64,000 nucleotides of DNA, from NCBI RefSeq assembly GCF_009827395.1, contig NZ_WTYX01000001.1:1431722-1495721 (forward strand), in the 5' to 3' direction. This DNA comes from Pontixanthobacter aquaemixtae (GTDB lineage: Bacteria; Pseudomonadota; Alphaproteobacteria; Sphingomonadales; Sphingomonadaceae). The notes beneath the pieces were generated by a model that was given only the letters and a program-made list of their open reading frames with translations, searched no databases and was not told the origin of the DNA. This document shows, one piece after another, positions 17,929 to 27,739 of this stretch. Within the stretch, counting starts at the first letter, position 1; every line of letters starts with the position of its first letter. The translations under genes and the position numbers were made by a program.

Positions 17929-19686
17929 ATGGCCGGTGAAATCGACACATCATCAATGGGTGACGCGCTGGTGATTCTCGGCGCGGCCGGACTGGTCATT
18001 CCGGTATTCACCCGTTTCCGCATAACCCCGGTTATCGGTTTTATCCTGATCGGCGTGGCGGTTGGCCCGTTTGGCCTGGGCAAGCTGATTTATGATGTGC
18101 CCTGGCTCAATTACGTGACCATCACCGATCCCGAAGCGCTTGAGCCTTTTGCCGAGTTCGGGATCATATTGCTGCTGTTTACCATCGGGCTGGAGCTGTC
18201 TTTCAAACGGCTCTGGCAGATGCGGCGACTAGTCTTCGGGCTGGGCGCGCTCGAGCTGCTGATAATCGGCACTTTCCTGGCCATCGTCTTGGGCATGATG
18301 GGCCAATATTGGACCGGCGCCTTGGCGCTCGGGCTGGCGCTCGCTTTTTCCTCCACCGCGATTGTGTTGCCGATTTCGGGAACATCCTCTCCGGTCGGGC
18401 GGGCGGCGCTGTCGATGCTCTTGTTCGAAGACATCATGATCGTCCCGATTATCTTCATGCTGGGCGCGCTGGCGCCCAATGCGCAGGATGGCGGCTGGGA
18501 AGGCTTGGTCGAGACGCTGTGGCAAGGCGGCCTGGTGGTGGTTGCGCTGCTCGTGATCGGGCGCTTCGCCTTGCCCCGCCTGTTCGCTCAGGCCGCGCGC
18601 ACCAAAAGCCCCGAACTGTTTCTCGCTGCCAGTCTGCTGGTCGTCATCGGCGCCAGCCTGGTCACCGCAGCGGTTGGCCTATCCCCGATAGTCGGCGCGA
18701 TCATTGCCGGCCTGCTGATCGCCGAAACCGAATATCACGGAGAGGTGGAAGGCATTATCGAGCCGTTCAAAGGGCTCGCGCTGGGTATTTTCCTGATCAC
18801 CGTGGGGATGAGCATCGACCTTGAGACAATCTGGGCCAATCTTGGTTCGATCCTGCTCGCGGTGGTTCTGGTGCTGACGTTCAAGGCATTTGTTACCGGC
18901 ATTTTGCTGCGGATGATGGGCGCGCGGCGCAGCACCGCGGCGGAAACCGGCATACTTATGGCGAGCCCTTCGGAAACCACTCTGATTGTCCTCGCCGCAG
19001 CAGGCGCAGCCGCTTTGATCCAACCGGGCACCGCGCAGTTCTGGCAAATCGTTACCGCCATCGGATTGACGGTTACGCCCTTGCTCGCGCGTCTTGGCCG
19101 GTTGATTGCGCGGCGGGTTGAGCCGGTGCCCGAACTCGAAGAGGTCGATCTGAGCAAACCGCCGGTGATTATTATCGGGATTGGCCGTGTCGGGCGGCTG
19201 ATCGCGCAAATGCTCGACGCGCATGAGAAGCCCTATATGGCGGTCGATTCTGACGCGGATCTGATCGCTGGCGCCAAACGCAAAGGCTACCGCGCGACGT
19301 TTGGCGATGCGGCGCGCGGCGATGCGTTGAGCCGTCTGGGTGTTGACCGGTCACCCGCGGTGGTGCTGACCATGGACGAACCGGTGCTGGCCGAACGGCT
19401 CACGCGCAAATTGCGCAAGGAGCATCCCGATCTGCTGATCGTCGCCCGTGCGCGCGACACCAGCCACGCGGCCGAGCTATACCGCGCAGGCGCGAGCCAT
19501 GCGATTCCCGAAAATCTGGAAAGTTCGCTGCAGCTATCCGAAGCGGTTCTGGTCGATATCGGCGTGCCGATGGGCCCCGTCATCGCCTCTATCCACGAGA
19601 AGCGCGACGAATATCGGGCAAAAATCGAGCATGAGGGCGCGCTCGATTACAAGCCGCAATTGCGCACCAGCACCGCGAAAAGCTGA
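17929..19686 (+). CDS. Kef-type cation:proton antiporter with RCK/TrkA-N domain
   Basis: A 585-residue CPA2-family transporter. Residues about 10-400 form some 12 membrane helices, including the family segment ALAFSSTAIVLPI and the ALGIFLITVGMSIDL stretch. The C-terminus has a Rossmann RCK_N (TrkA-N) domain beginning VIIIGIGRVGRLIAQMLDAH that senses nucleotides. Homologues KefB/KefC are glutathione-gated K+ efflux systems; YbaL and others share the layout, so the ion and ligand are not certain. Its stop lies two bases from that of the convergent alaS. Confidence 0.85.
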   Translation: MAGEIDTSSMGDALVILGAAGLVIPVFTRFRITPVIGFILIGVAVGPFGLGKLIYDVPWLNYVTITDPEALEPFAEFGIILLLFTIGLELSFKRLWQMRRLVFGLGALELLIIGTFLAIVLGMMGQYWTGALALGLALAFSSTAIVLPISGTSSPVGRAALSMLLFEDIMIVPIIFMLGALAPNAQDGGWEGLVETLWQGGLVVVALLVIGRFALPRLFAQAARTKSPELFLAASLLVVIGASLVTAAVGLSPIVGAIIAGLLIAETEYHGEVEGIIEPFKGLALGIFLITVGMSIDLETIWANLGSILLAVVLVLTFKAFVTGILLRMMGARRSTAAETGILMASPSETTLIVLAAAGAAALIQPGTAQFWQIVTAIGLTVTPLLARLGRLIARRVEPVPELEEVDLSKPPVIIIGIGRVGRLIAQMLDAHEKPYMAVDSDADLIAGAKRKGYRATFGDAARGDALSRLGVDRSPAVVLTMDEPVLAERLTRKLRKEHPDLLIVARARDTSHAAELYRAGASHAIPENLESSLQLSEAVLVDIGVPMGPVIASIHEKRDEYRAKIEHEGALDYKPQLRTSTAKS

Positions 19687-19688
19687 AC

Positions 19689-22340
19689 TCAGCCCGCTAT
19701 TGCAGCGCGAACCGCGTCAATCGCTGCGTCGGCCTTGCTGCCATCCGGGCCGCCGCCCTGCGCCATATCCGCGCGGCCCCCGCCGCCCTTCCCGCCGAGC
19801 GTCTCCACGCCCGCGCGCACCAGCACCACCGCATCGAAACGTTCGGTCAGATCATCGGTCACCGCGACAGCGAAAGCCGCGCGGCCATCATTGACCGCAA
19901 CCGCCGCGGCAATGCCCGATCCAAGCCGCGCCTTGGCTTCATCTAGCAGTCCGCGTAGCTCTTTCGGATTGAGCCCCTCGAGCACCTGGCCCGAGAATTT
20001 TACCCCGCCAACATCCTCATCCGCCGGCCCAGAGGCCGCGCCGCCGCCGCCAAGCGCCAATTGTTTGCGCGCTTCGGCGAGTTCTTTTTCGAGCGTTTTG
20101 CGCTCTTCCACCAATGCGCTGACGCGCGCGCCGGCATCGTCCGGCGACGTTTTCAGAATTCCGGCCAGCGTCTTCAGCGCATCCTCGCGTTCGACCAGCC
20201 ATTGGCGGGCGGCTTCCCCGGTCAGTGCTTCGATCCGGCGGACGCCCGATGACACCGCGCTTTCCGAAATAATCCGGAACACGCCGATATCGCCGGTCGC
20301 TTTCACATGTGTGCCGCCGCACAGCTCGACCGAATAGTTTTTCCCGCCGCTCGCTTGCTGTCCCATCGACAACACGCGGACTTCATCGCCATATTTCTCG
20401 CCGAACAGCGCCAATGCGCCCGCCTCCACCGCATCATCGGGGCTCATCAACCGCGTCACAACCGGATCGTTCGCGCGGATTTCCGCGTTCACTTCCGCTT
20501 CGATAGCAGCGATGTCTTCCTCGCTGAGGGGTTTGGGGTGGGAGAAATCAAAACGGAGACGGTCGGATGCCACCAGCGAGCCCTTTTGGGTCACGTGATC
20601 GCCAAGCCGGTTGCGCAGCGCGGCATGCACCAGATGGGTCGCCGAATGGTTCGCGCGGATCCGGTCACGACGGCCCGCATCAACATCCAGATGGACGGTA
20701 TCGCCAAGCGAAATGGTGCCGGCCTCTATTTTCGCTTCATGCGTGTGCAAGCGGCCGAGCGGTTTGGCCGTATCGGTGACCGCCGCTGCCAAGCCTTCGG
20801 GCGTGGAGATTGTGCCCACATCGCCCGCCTGACCGCCGCTCTCGCCATAGAAGGGCGTCTGGTTGGTCAGGATGATGACTTCATCACCTTTGGCGGCCGA
20901 TTGCACTTCCGCGCCATCCTTGACCAACGCAACGACGGTTCCTTCACCGCTGGTCGCGCCATATCCGGTGAATTCGGTGCTGCCCTCGCGCTCGGCAATG
21001 TCGAACCACACTTCGTTCGATGCCGCATCGCCGGACCCTTTCCACGCAGCACGCGCAGCCGCTTTCTGGCGCTCCATCGCAGCGTCGAAACCGTCCCGAT
21101 CGACGCCGATATTGCGCGCGCGCAACGCATCTTCGGTCAGATCATAGGGGAAGCCATATGTGTCGTAGAGCTTGAAAGCGGTTTCGCCATCAAGCCGATC
21201 GCCTTCGCCCATTTCGCCGGTGGCGTCGTCGAGCAGTTTGAGACCCTTGTCGAGCGTTCGGCGGAACTGGCTTTCCTCGCGCTCGAGCACTTCGGTGATC
21301 AGTGCCTGGCCGCGTTGCAATTCGGGATAGGCCTGCCCCATCTCGGTCACCAGTTCGGGCACGAGCCGGTGCATCAGCGGCTCGCTCGCGCCAAGCAGAT
21401 GCGCGTGGCGCATGGCGCGGCGCATGATCCGGCGAAGCACATAACCGCGCCCTTCATTCGATGGCAGAACACCGTCTGCGAGCAGGAAGCTGGTCGAACG
21501 CAAATGATCGGCAATAACGCGGTGGCTGGCCTGTGCATCGCCCTCTGCACGAACGCCAACCAGCGCTTCGGAAGCGGCGATCAGCGCTTTGAATGTGTCG
21601 GTATCGTAATTGTCATGCACGCCCTGCATCACCGCGGCGATCCGTTCGAGCCCCATGCCGGTGTCAATCGAAGGTTTGGGCAGATCGGTCCGGTTGCCCG
21701 AACCATCCTGCTCGAACTGCATGAAAACGAGATTCCAGATCTCGATAAAGCGGTCGCCATCCTCCTCGGGAGTACCCGGAAGGCCGCCGGGAATATGCTC
21801 GCCGTGATCGTAAAAGATTTCGCTGCACGGACCGCAGGGGCCGGTGTCGCCCATCGACCAAAAATTGTCATTGGTGGCGATGCGGATGATCCGGTCTTCG
21901 GGAAGTCCGGCAATCTTGCGCCACAGATCAAACGCCTCGTCATCGGTGTGATAGACCGTGGTGACCAGCTTTTCAGCCGGCAGGCCCCATTCCTTTGTCA
22001 ACAGGTCCCAGGCATTGTGGATCGCCTGTTCCTTGAAGTAATCGCCGAAGGAGAAATTGCCCAGCATTTCGAAGAATGTGTGGTGGCGCGCGGTGTAGCC
22101 GACATTGTCGAGATCGTTGTGCTTGCCCCCGGCGCGGACGCATTTCTGCGAACTGGTCGCGCGCGGCGCGGGCGGCGTTTCAAGGCCGGTGAACACATTC
22201 TTGAACGGAACCATCCCCGCATTGACGAACATCAATGTGGGATCGTTATACGGAACCAAGGGCGCGCTCGGCACCTTGGCGTGATCCTGGGCCGCGAAAT
22301 AGTCTAGAAACGAGCGGCGAATATCATTGGTCGATTGCAT
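19689..22340 (-). CDS. alaS: Alanyl-tRNA synthetase
   Basis: An 883-residue class II aminoacyl-tRNA synthetase. The N-terminus ([20 protein letters not shown]) and [15 protein letters not shown] belong to the catalytic core. The editing domain shows [13 protein letters not shown] and [15 protein letters not shown], the zinc ligands that clear Ser- and Gly-tRNA(Ala). The C-Ala domain ends the protein, with [16 protein letters not shown]. Length is normal. It lies downstream of recA on the same strand, an arrangement conserved in alphaproteobacteria. Confidence 0.97.
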   Translation of the reverse strand: MQSTNDIRRSFLDYFAAQDHAKVPSAPLVPYNDPTLMFVNAGMVPFKNVFTGLETPPAPRATSSQKCVRAGGKHNDLDNVGYTARHHTFFEMLGNFSFGDYFKEQAIHNAWDLLTKEWGLPAEKLVTTVYHTDDEAFDLWRKIAGLPEDRIIRIATNDNFWSMGDTGPCGPCSEIFYDHGEHIPGGLPGTPEEDGDRFIEIWNLVFMQFEQDGSGNRTDLPKPSIDTGMGLERIAAVMQGVHDNYDTDTFKALIAASEALVGVRAEGDAQASHRVIADHLRSTSFLLADGVLPSNEGRGYVLRRIMRRAMRHAHLLGASEPLMHRLVPELVTEMGQAYPELQRGQALITEVLEREESQFRRTLDKGLKLLDDATGEMGEGDRLDGETAFKLYDTYGFPYDLTEDALRARNIGVDRDGFDAAMERQKAAARAAWKGSGDAASNEVWFDIAEREGSTEFTGYGATSGEGTVVALVKDGAEVQSAAKGDEVIILTNQTPFYGESGGQAGDVGTISTPEGLAAAVTDTAKPLGRLHTHEAKIEAGTISLGDTVHLDVDAGRRDRIRANHSATHLVHAALRNRLGDHVTQKGSLVASDRLRFDFSHPKPLSEEDIAAIEAEVNAEIRANDPVVTRLMSPDDAVEAGALALFGEKYGDEVRVLSMGQQASGGKNYSVELCGGTHVKATGDIGVFRIISESAVSSGVRRIEALTGEAARQWLVEREDALKTLAGILKTSPDDAGARVSALVEERKTLEKELAEARKQLALGGGGAASGPADEDVGGVKFSGQVLEGLNPKELRGLLDEAKARLGSGIAAAVAVNDGRAAFAVAVTDDLTERFDAVVLVRAGVETLGGKGGGGRADMAQGGGPDGSKADAAIDAVRAAIAG

Positions 22341-22424
22341 GATGTGCAGTTAGGCGCTGCATCGCCGTGCGACAAGACGGTTAAACACCGAAGTTTGCCC
22401 CGCGCGTTCGCCTGCATTGCCCGA

Positions 22425-22486
22425 ATGGAAAAACCGGTGCGGGGGCTGCGGCTGTTTCCAGCGTACCTCTCGCACCGGTTTTCCAT
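22425..22486 (-). terminator. Large inverted repeat between recA and alaS, probable terminator
   Basis: ATGG-A5-CCGGTGCG (22425-22441) pairs with CGCACCGGTTTTCCAT (22471-22486) apart from one extra A; flanking bases extend the stem with a wobble. Read on the minus strand, the GC-rich stem ends in a run of five T, so it could terminate recA transcripts before alaS. It is nearly symmetrical and may act in both directions. Confidence 0.6.
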
Positions 22487-22542
22487 TTGCCCGGACGCCG
22501 GGGAGTCATCCCCGATGGCGCGCCCGCTTGAGAAGGATGATG

Positions 22543-23616
22543 TCAGTCTTCCGCGCTGGCCTCGGCGTCAGGACCGGCCATCATCTCCTCGGCGACTTCA
22601 TCGGTGCGGCCGCGAATGGCGGCTTCCAACTTGTCGCGCATCTCAGGATTTTCATCGAGATAGGTTTTCGAATTCTCGCGCCCCTGCCCGATACGGACCG
22701 AGTCGTAAGAGAACCACGAACCGGACTTCTCGACCACTCCGGCTTTCACCCCTAGGTCGAGAATCTCGCCGGTTTTCGAAATGCCCTTGCCATACATGAT
22801 GTCGAATTCGACTTGCTTGAACGGCGGAGCAACCTTGTTCTTGACCACTTTCACGCGGGTCGAGTTGCCGATCACTTCGTCGCGATCCTTGATCTGGCCG
22901 GTACGGCGGATATCGAGGCGGACCGACGCGTAGAATTTCAGCGCATTACCGCCGGTGGTCACTTCGGGATTGCCATACATCACGCCGATTTTCATCCGCA
23001 GCTGGTTGATGAAAATCACCATGCATTTGGAGCGGTTGATCGAACCGGTCAGCTTGCGCAGGCTTTGCGACATCAGCCGCGCCTGGAGGCCGACATGGCT
23101 GTCGCCCATTTCGCCTTCGATTTCTGCGCGGGGGACCAGCGCAGCAACCGAATCGACCACCAGAACATCGATCGCATTGGAACGCACCAGCGTATCGACA
23201 ATTTCCAGTGCCTGCTCACCGGTATCGGGCTGCGACACAATCAGTTCGTCAATATCGACGCCTAGCTTCTTAGCATAGACCGGATCGAGCGCGTGTTCCG
23301 CATCGACAAAGGCAACCGTGCCGCCCTGTTTCTGCGCTTCTGCCAGAACATGCAGCGCGAGCGTGGTCTTGCCCGAGCTTTCCGGCCCGTAAACCTCGAT
23401 CACGCGGCCCTTGGGCAGGCCGCCAATACCCAATGCAATATCCAGCCCCAGCGAGCCGGTGGAAATCGCTTCGACTTCCATCGCCTCTTTCGAGCCGAGC
23501 TTCATCGCTGAGCCTTTACCGAATGCACGGTCAATCTGTGCGAGCGCCGCGTCGAGCGCCTTCTGACGATCCACGTTGTTTTCCTTACCTTCTACCAGCT
23601 TGAGACTTGCTGCCAT
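22543..23616 (-). CDS. recA: Recombinase RecA
   Basis: A 357-residue strand-exchange protein and LexA coprotease. Walker A GPESSGKT lies at residues 77-84; the core shows [27 protein letters not shown]-type signature, [12 protein letters not shown]-like loop L2 region ([22 protein letters not shown]) and the usual acidic C-terminus. Expression is probably under LexA control through the perfect SOS box 89 bases before the start. Confidence 0.97.
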   Translation of the reverse strand: MAASLKLVEGKENNVDRQKALDAALAQIDRAFGKGSAMKLGSKEAMEVEAISTGSLGLDIALGIGGLPKGRVIEVYGPESSGKTTLALHVLAEAQKQGGTVAFVDAEHALDPVYAKKLGVDIDELIVSQPDTGEQALEIVDTLVRSNAIDVLVVDSVAALVPRAEIEGEMGDSHVGLQARLMSQSLRKLTGSINRSKCMVIFINQLRMKIGVMYGNPEVTTGGNALKFYASVRLDIRRTGQIKDRDEVIGNSTRVKVVKNKVAPPFKQVEFDIMYGKGISKTGEILDLGVKAGVVEKSGSWFSYDSVRIGQGRENSKTYLDENPEMRDKLEAAIRGRTDEVAEEMMAGPDAEASAED

Positions 23617-23704
23617 GACACGGCTCCCGTTACTTGCCTAGAGGGCTAAAAGATTTGGCCCCAGCTCTTCGTCTGGAGCAGTATGTACCGCGTTTGTTCC
23701 AAAA

Positions 23705-23719
23705 GAACAAGAGCGGAAC
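23705..23719 (-). promoter_or_regulatory. LexA SOS box upstream of recA
   Basis: On the minus strand the bases read GTTCCGCTCTTGTTC, an exact GTTC-N7-GTTC operator, 89 bases before the recA ATG. A small perfect palindrome TGTTC-N5-GAACA (23695-23709) overlaps its downstream half. Confidence 0.85.
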
Positions 23720-23774
23720 AAAACTTTTTTGATCCACCCGGAAAGTGGCGGAATTCTGCGGGTTTTGGCGTGTT

Positions 23775-25427
23775 CTACTCGTCGTCCGGGCGGTTGGCGT
23801 TGCGCAATTTCCAGTCAAATTCGCGCATCGCATTGGCGGGAATCGTCACCTCGACCACCAGACTGCCATTCTTCACCCGGCGTTTCTGGCGCGGCCAGCG
23901 GACTTCGTAATCGGCAGGGTCGCCAAGCTTCAGCCGCAGCTGCACCGGATGATTGTTGGCATTGCTGATCTGCGCGCGCATCTGCACCCACTTCCCCTTG
24001 CGCAATTCATCGGGGTCGTCCTCGCTGGTCCGCGCGCATTGCGAAAACACCTGCGTGCTTTCGCCAATTTCCAGCTCAATGTCCTGCCCCACCGCATAAT
24101 CACGCATATCGAGTTCGGCGACGAGATGGGTTCCCGCCGGACCGGGTTCGAACAGTGTCACCCCGCCCATGGGCAGCGCCGCGCCCAGCCCCCGTTCTTC
24201 CAGGTTCTTCATCGTCAGAAACAGATAGGTCTCGTCGAGCTCGCTGATATCCCGATCGTCATCGCCCGGATTAAACCCGTCATAGGGATCGCAATCGGCC
24301 ATATAGAGATATTGTGCACGCACTCGCTGCTTGTCGAGAAACGCCACCTGCTTGAGCCCCTGCGCGGCCACATCCACCTGCTCGGGAATGCGGTAGAGCT
24401 TGAGATCACCAAGCTGCTCTTCCTTGGCCACCAGCGCGAGCGGTGCGGCAGAATCGAAATTGTCGCGCTTCACACGCGCACCCGTGACAACAATCGGGCT
24501 GGCACTTTCCATCATCATTGGCGAAGGTGGCGGAGCCGGCAGCGCCAGATTGTTGTAATAGACCGGCGTTCCCGCCGCGGTGCTTCCGATCGGATAGCAT
24601 GTCAGCCGCAGGGGCCGCGCGGTTGGCGGATCGGACAATTGTTCAAAATCGCTGGTGATGTTGATTGTCCCGGCAACCGCCATCAGGTCCGCATCGGGAA
24701 AGCTTTGCCCATTGTCGTTGAGAATGGTCAGCCATGACATCAGGCGAAGATCCACGTCTCCCTTCGCGCCGGTATCCGCCAAAGTCGCGACATAGTTGGC
24801 CTGCCAATCAAACCCCCAGGCGATGTAAGTCAGCTGGACCTGATAGGTCCCGCCCGTTTCATCGCGCGTGTCGATTGAGAACACCGGATTGGCCGACAGC
24901 CCGGTGGGCACACGGTCAAAAGTCAGCTTTTCAGGCAGGCCCGAACAGCGCACGGCCTCGTACCCCTCCTGCGTTTGCAGCACCAATCCGCCATCCGCGC
25001 GCGTGCGGACGATGGCGGACTCGCTCTGCGTGGCGCCGGTTGCGGGGTTGGTCCGGCTGACGCGCACGCGATTGCCCAATGTCCCGTCGAGCAAAGCCGC
25101 CGGAGACAGCAAATCGGCATTGCGGTTTTTCTCTATCGTTCCGCCGGGAAGGCCGGTGACGATCGCGCTGACGGCGACCATCCCTTCGGCAACACCGTCA
25201 AACCGGATGGTCGATTCGCCCGCAGGCAAGGTCACCGTCCGCGTTTCGGTAATCATCGCGATGCCTTGCGGCCAATCGCGATCCATCTCTTGGCCAAGAT
25301 ACCGGTCCGGGTCGCGATAGACGGTGATTGCCAGTGCGTCGGGTTCGGATGCGGTGACCACCTCTCGCGCCGTGGCTGGCGCGCAGGCCCCCGCCACCAG
25401 CAGAAAGGAAAGAAACAGGCGGCGCAT
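23775..25427 (-). CDS. Secreted DUF4139-type protein, paralogue 2
   Basis: A 550-residue exported protein: signal peptide (MRRLFLSFLLVAGACAPATA), an N-terminal beta-rich region with the phrase TVTLPAGESTIRFDGVAEGM, and the long DUF4139 region with LTYIAWGFDWQANYVATL. The fold is related to a mucoidy-inhibitor-like family of unknown function. It begins ten bases after the stop of a second DUF4139 gene, with which it surely shares a transcript. Compared with that neighbour it carries an insertion around residues 290-345 and a more acidic C-terminal part. Confidence 0.78.
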   Translation of the reverse strand: MRRLFLSFLLVAGACAPATAREVVTASEPDALAITVYRDPDRYLGQEMDRDWPQGIAMITETRTVTLPAGESTIRFDGVAEGMVAVSAIVTGLPGGTIEKNRNADLLSPAALLDGTLGNRVRVSRTNPATGATQSESAIVRTRADGGLVLQTQEGYEAVRCSGLPEKLTFDRVPTGLSANPVFSIDTRDETGGTYQVQLTYIAWGFDWQANYVATLADTGAKGDVDLRLMSWLTILNDNGQSFPDADLMAVAGTINITSDFEQLSDPPTARPLRLTCYPIGSTAAGTPVYYNNLALPAPPPSPMMMESASPIVVTGARVKRDNFDSAAPLALVAKEEQLGDLKLYRIPEQVDVAAQGLKQVAFLDKQRVRAQYLYMADCDPYDGFNPGDDDRDISELDETYLFLTMKNLEERGLGAALPMGGVTLFEPGPAGTHLVAELDMRDYAVGQDIELEIGESTQVFSQCARTSEDDPDELRKGKWVQMRAQISNANNHPVQLRLKLGDPADYEVRWPRQKRRVKNGSLVVEVTIPANAMREFDWKLRNANRPDDE

Positions 25428-25437
25428 CGTCGCCGCC

Positions 25438-26943
25438 TTAGTAACGCGTTGCGAAGGTCACGCGAAACTCGCGCTCGCCATTGGCCGGTACGGGGACAAC
25501 CCATTTGCGATTATCGCTGTTTATCTGCGTTCCGGGCAGGTCTTCGCGCACAATCCGGAAGTCCCGGCTCCACCAGCCCTGATCGAGCCCGGCTTGCACC
25601 AGATCGATTTCGACCGGCACCGGTTTGGCGTTGGTCATGGTGTAACGCATGGTCGTTTGCCAATAGGTCACCGGGCGTTCTTCGTTGACCCGCGTGGTTT
25701 CGACCCCGTCTTCGATCACGATATAGCGCGCGGTCTGGCGCCATTCGTCTGCGGTAAGCACTTCGCGCTTTTCAACTTCGGCCTGGACCAAAACATCGAA
25801 TGCGCTGCCGGTCGAAAGCGACAATTCGCTGCCCATCGGCGTGTGGCCGATCCGGTTTTCGCCGATGAATTGCGGGGTGCCTTTGCTGTCACGCTGATAG
25901 AAACGCACCGTGCCGGCGGGCAAAGCATCGCCCAGCCCGTCGGCGCTGGAGGTGGAAAAAGCGATATCGGTGGACACATTGACCGGATTGCTTTCGTTGC
26001 GCATCCAGCCGATCGTCCTACGATACACCTTCTTTGCCGAAACGCCCTGCACATCGAGAAAGCTGACCTGCTTGGTCTGCTGGTTGGCAATCGTGGTCCG
26101 CGCATCAATCGGATAGAGATAGAATTCGCCGATTTGTTCGCGATTGGCGCTCTCGGTCCCCGCTCTCACCAGATTGCGATTGTTGTTGCGTGCGCCCGCA
26201 TTGGGGTTCCCGGCAACCAGCAAAGTGTCGGCATTATGAAAAGTTGTGCCAGTGGTGTTGGTCAGGGTTACCCAGCCCTGCATGTCGATGCTGCCTGCAC
26301 CTTCGTCATAAAGCGCGACATAGTTGGACGTCCAACCGAGCCCGGGTGTCAGATAGCGGATCGATGCCGGGCGCGTCCCCGCCCGGTCGCTCAAGACATT
26401 GACCGACAGGGTCGGCCGCGCGCGCAGATTGGGCGGCACCCGGTCGAACACCGCGCGCACCGGCAAGCCATCATCGCGCAACACCTCTATCCGGTTGCCG
26501 ATCTGCACCACCACACCGCCAGCAGTGGAGAGGACTTTGGCCCGCTCGCGCGTTTCTGCACCGGTGGCGGGATTGGTCCGCACCAGCGTGATCGTCTGGC
26601 CGATGGCTTTTTCCATCAATTTGCCCGGAGTCAGCAAATCGAAGTCAAAATTCTGTTCCAGAATAGCCGCACCGGGTGCAGCGAAGCTGAGCGTTTCGGG
26701 GCGGATTTGCGCCGAAACATCGGGAAATTCGATCCGGCTGCGGCCGCGTGCAATATCCAGCTGGCGAACATCCTGCACCAGCGATTGCCCGTTCTGGTAG
26801 ATGGTAACCGACACATCGCCCTGCGCGGTAGAATCGGGATCGGCAATCGCGTCAGTGCCGGATTGCGCATGCGATGCTGTGGTCAATGTGAAAGCCAGCG
26901 CCGTCCCGAGCAGAGCCGCGCGAACCGAATTGTTCCTGATCAT
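25438..26943 (-). CDS. Secreted DUF4139-type protein, paralogue 1
   Basis: A 501-residue exported protein with signal peptide ending near TTASHA/QSG. It shares with the downstream gene the layout VTIYQNGQSLVQDVR, SRTNPATGA-like segment (here VRTNPATGAETRER), PGLGWTSNYVALYD and a C-terminal WSRDFRIVREDLPG. Family function is unknown; members are often near cell-surface genes. First gene of a two-gene operon; a strong terminator of the upstream collar genes separates it from them. Confidence 0.78.
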   Translation of the reverse strand: MIRNNSVRAALLGTALAFTLTTASHAQSGTDAIADPDSTAQGDVSVTIYQNGQSLVQDVRQLDIARGRSRIEFPDVSAQIRPETLSFAAPGAAILEQNFDFDLLTPGKLMEKAIGQTITLVRTNPATGAETRERAKVLSTAGGVVVQIGNRIEVLRDDGLPVRAVFDRVPPNLRARPTLSVNVLSDRAGTRPASIRYLTPGLGWTSNYVALYDEGAGSIDMQGWVTLTNTTGTTFHNADTLLVAGNPNAGARNNNRNLVRAGTESANREQIGEFYLYPIDARTTIANQQTKQVSFLDVQGVSAKKVYRRTIGWMRNESNPVNVSTDIAFSTSSADGLGDALPAGTVRFYQRDSKGTPQFIGENRIGHTPMGSELSLSTGSAFDVLVQAEVEKREVLTADEWRQTARYIVIEDGVETTRVNEERPVTYWQTTMRYTMTNAKPVPVEIDLVQAGLDQGWWSRDFRIVREDLPGTQINSDNRKWVVPVPANGEREFRVTFATRY

Positions 26944-27035
26944 CTTGCAATCCCCTTTGCTTGCAGCGGCTGTTTCACCGCCTCAATCCCTTGCCCGATC
27001 CTTGCACAAAGTTGAGCCATGTCAAAGCCATACAA

Positions 27036-27067
27036 AAAGGGGGCGCAACCATTGGTGCGCCCCCTTT
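27036..27067 (-). terminator. Rho-independent terminator after the tail-collar genes
   Basis: AAAGGGGGCGC (27036-27046) pairs perfectly with GCGCCCCCTTT (27057-27067). On the minus strand it is followed by T residues and lies 23 bases past the stop of the collar-domain gene at 27090. Confidence 0.85.
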
Positions 27068-27089
27068 CCTGATTATTGGCTGAACGGCG

Positions 27090-27710
27090 TCAATTGCGTG
27101 ACGGGAACACGCCAACCGAGGCCACGCAATAACGCATCACCAGATAGGGCTGCATATTGGGGTGCGACTGATTGCCGCCACCGGACACATCGATATGCAG
27201 CGTGCCCGGATGCAACGCGCCGGTAGATGCCGGTGTCGCCGTATCCGAATAGATCGGCGTTGTTGTACGGCCGATGGCATTGCCCGACGGATTGCCCGTA
27301 TCAGCCTGAGCGGTGTGCTCCGCCCGTACTTGGCCGGTGTGGCTGTGCGCAGGAATCTGCGTGCTGTTCAGCGTAACCGTTTCGGTGCCTGACCGCTGCC
27401 CCAATGGGCGCGGCGTCAGGCCCGCGCCGGTGCCCTGGCCAACCACAGTCCGCCCGCGCAAATCGGGCAGCGCAAAAGTTGTCCGGCCATCACCGCCATA
27501 TGTCGTGCCATATAGCGAAAACAGCGCCTGGTTAGAGTTGATTGGCAAGAGCTGACCTGCTGCATCATATGTGCCGCGAGGACAGAACGTATAACCTGTC
27601 AGGCTGAGTTCGCCCAGATAGTCATTGGGCCCTGCACTCGCAGGAGCAGACACGCCCATCATCGCTGCTGGCACCGATGCAATTGCGGCAATTTTCATAA
27701 AGTTTTTCAT
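27090..27710 (-). CDS. Exported tail-collar (Mdp-like) domain protein, copy 2
   Basis: A 206-residue protein with a signal peptide (KIAAIASVPAAMMGVSAPASA) followed by a phage tail collar domain: YLGELSLTGYTFCPRG, the turn ALFSLYGTTYGGDGRTTFALPDLRGR, and a Gly/Ser/Thr-rich loop with QIPAHSHTG, ending in NMQPYLVMRYCVA. Collar domains occur in phage tail fibres and in microcystin-dependent-like bacterial proteins. The export signal and lack of other phage genes argue for a cell-surface protein, not a prophage remnant. A tandem paralogue lies 29 bases upstream. Confidence 0.82.
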   Translation of the reverse strand: MKNFMKIAAIASVPAAMMGVSAPASAGPNDYLGELSLTGYTFCPRGTYDAAGQLLPINSNQALFSLYGTTYGGDGRTTFALPDLRGRTVVGQGTGAGLTPRPLGQRSGTETVTLNSTQIPAHSHTGQVRAEHTAQADTGNPSGNAIGRTTTPIYSDTATPASTGALHPGTLHIDVSGGGNQSHPNMQPYLVMRYCVASVGVFPSRN

Positions 27711-27739
27711 TGGATTTTCCTATTCAAAATACCGGGAGA

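Noticed and set aside
20307-22307. A 666-codon open frame on the plus strand opposite alaS
   Set aside because: It mirrors the codon pattern of alaS in a high-GC genome; the protein is His/Arg/Gln-rich with no recognisable motif.
25324-27015. A 563-codon plus-strand frame opposite the DUF4139 genes
   Set aside because: Antisense shadow; composition is unlike real proteins and it has no ribosome site.
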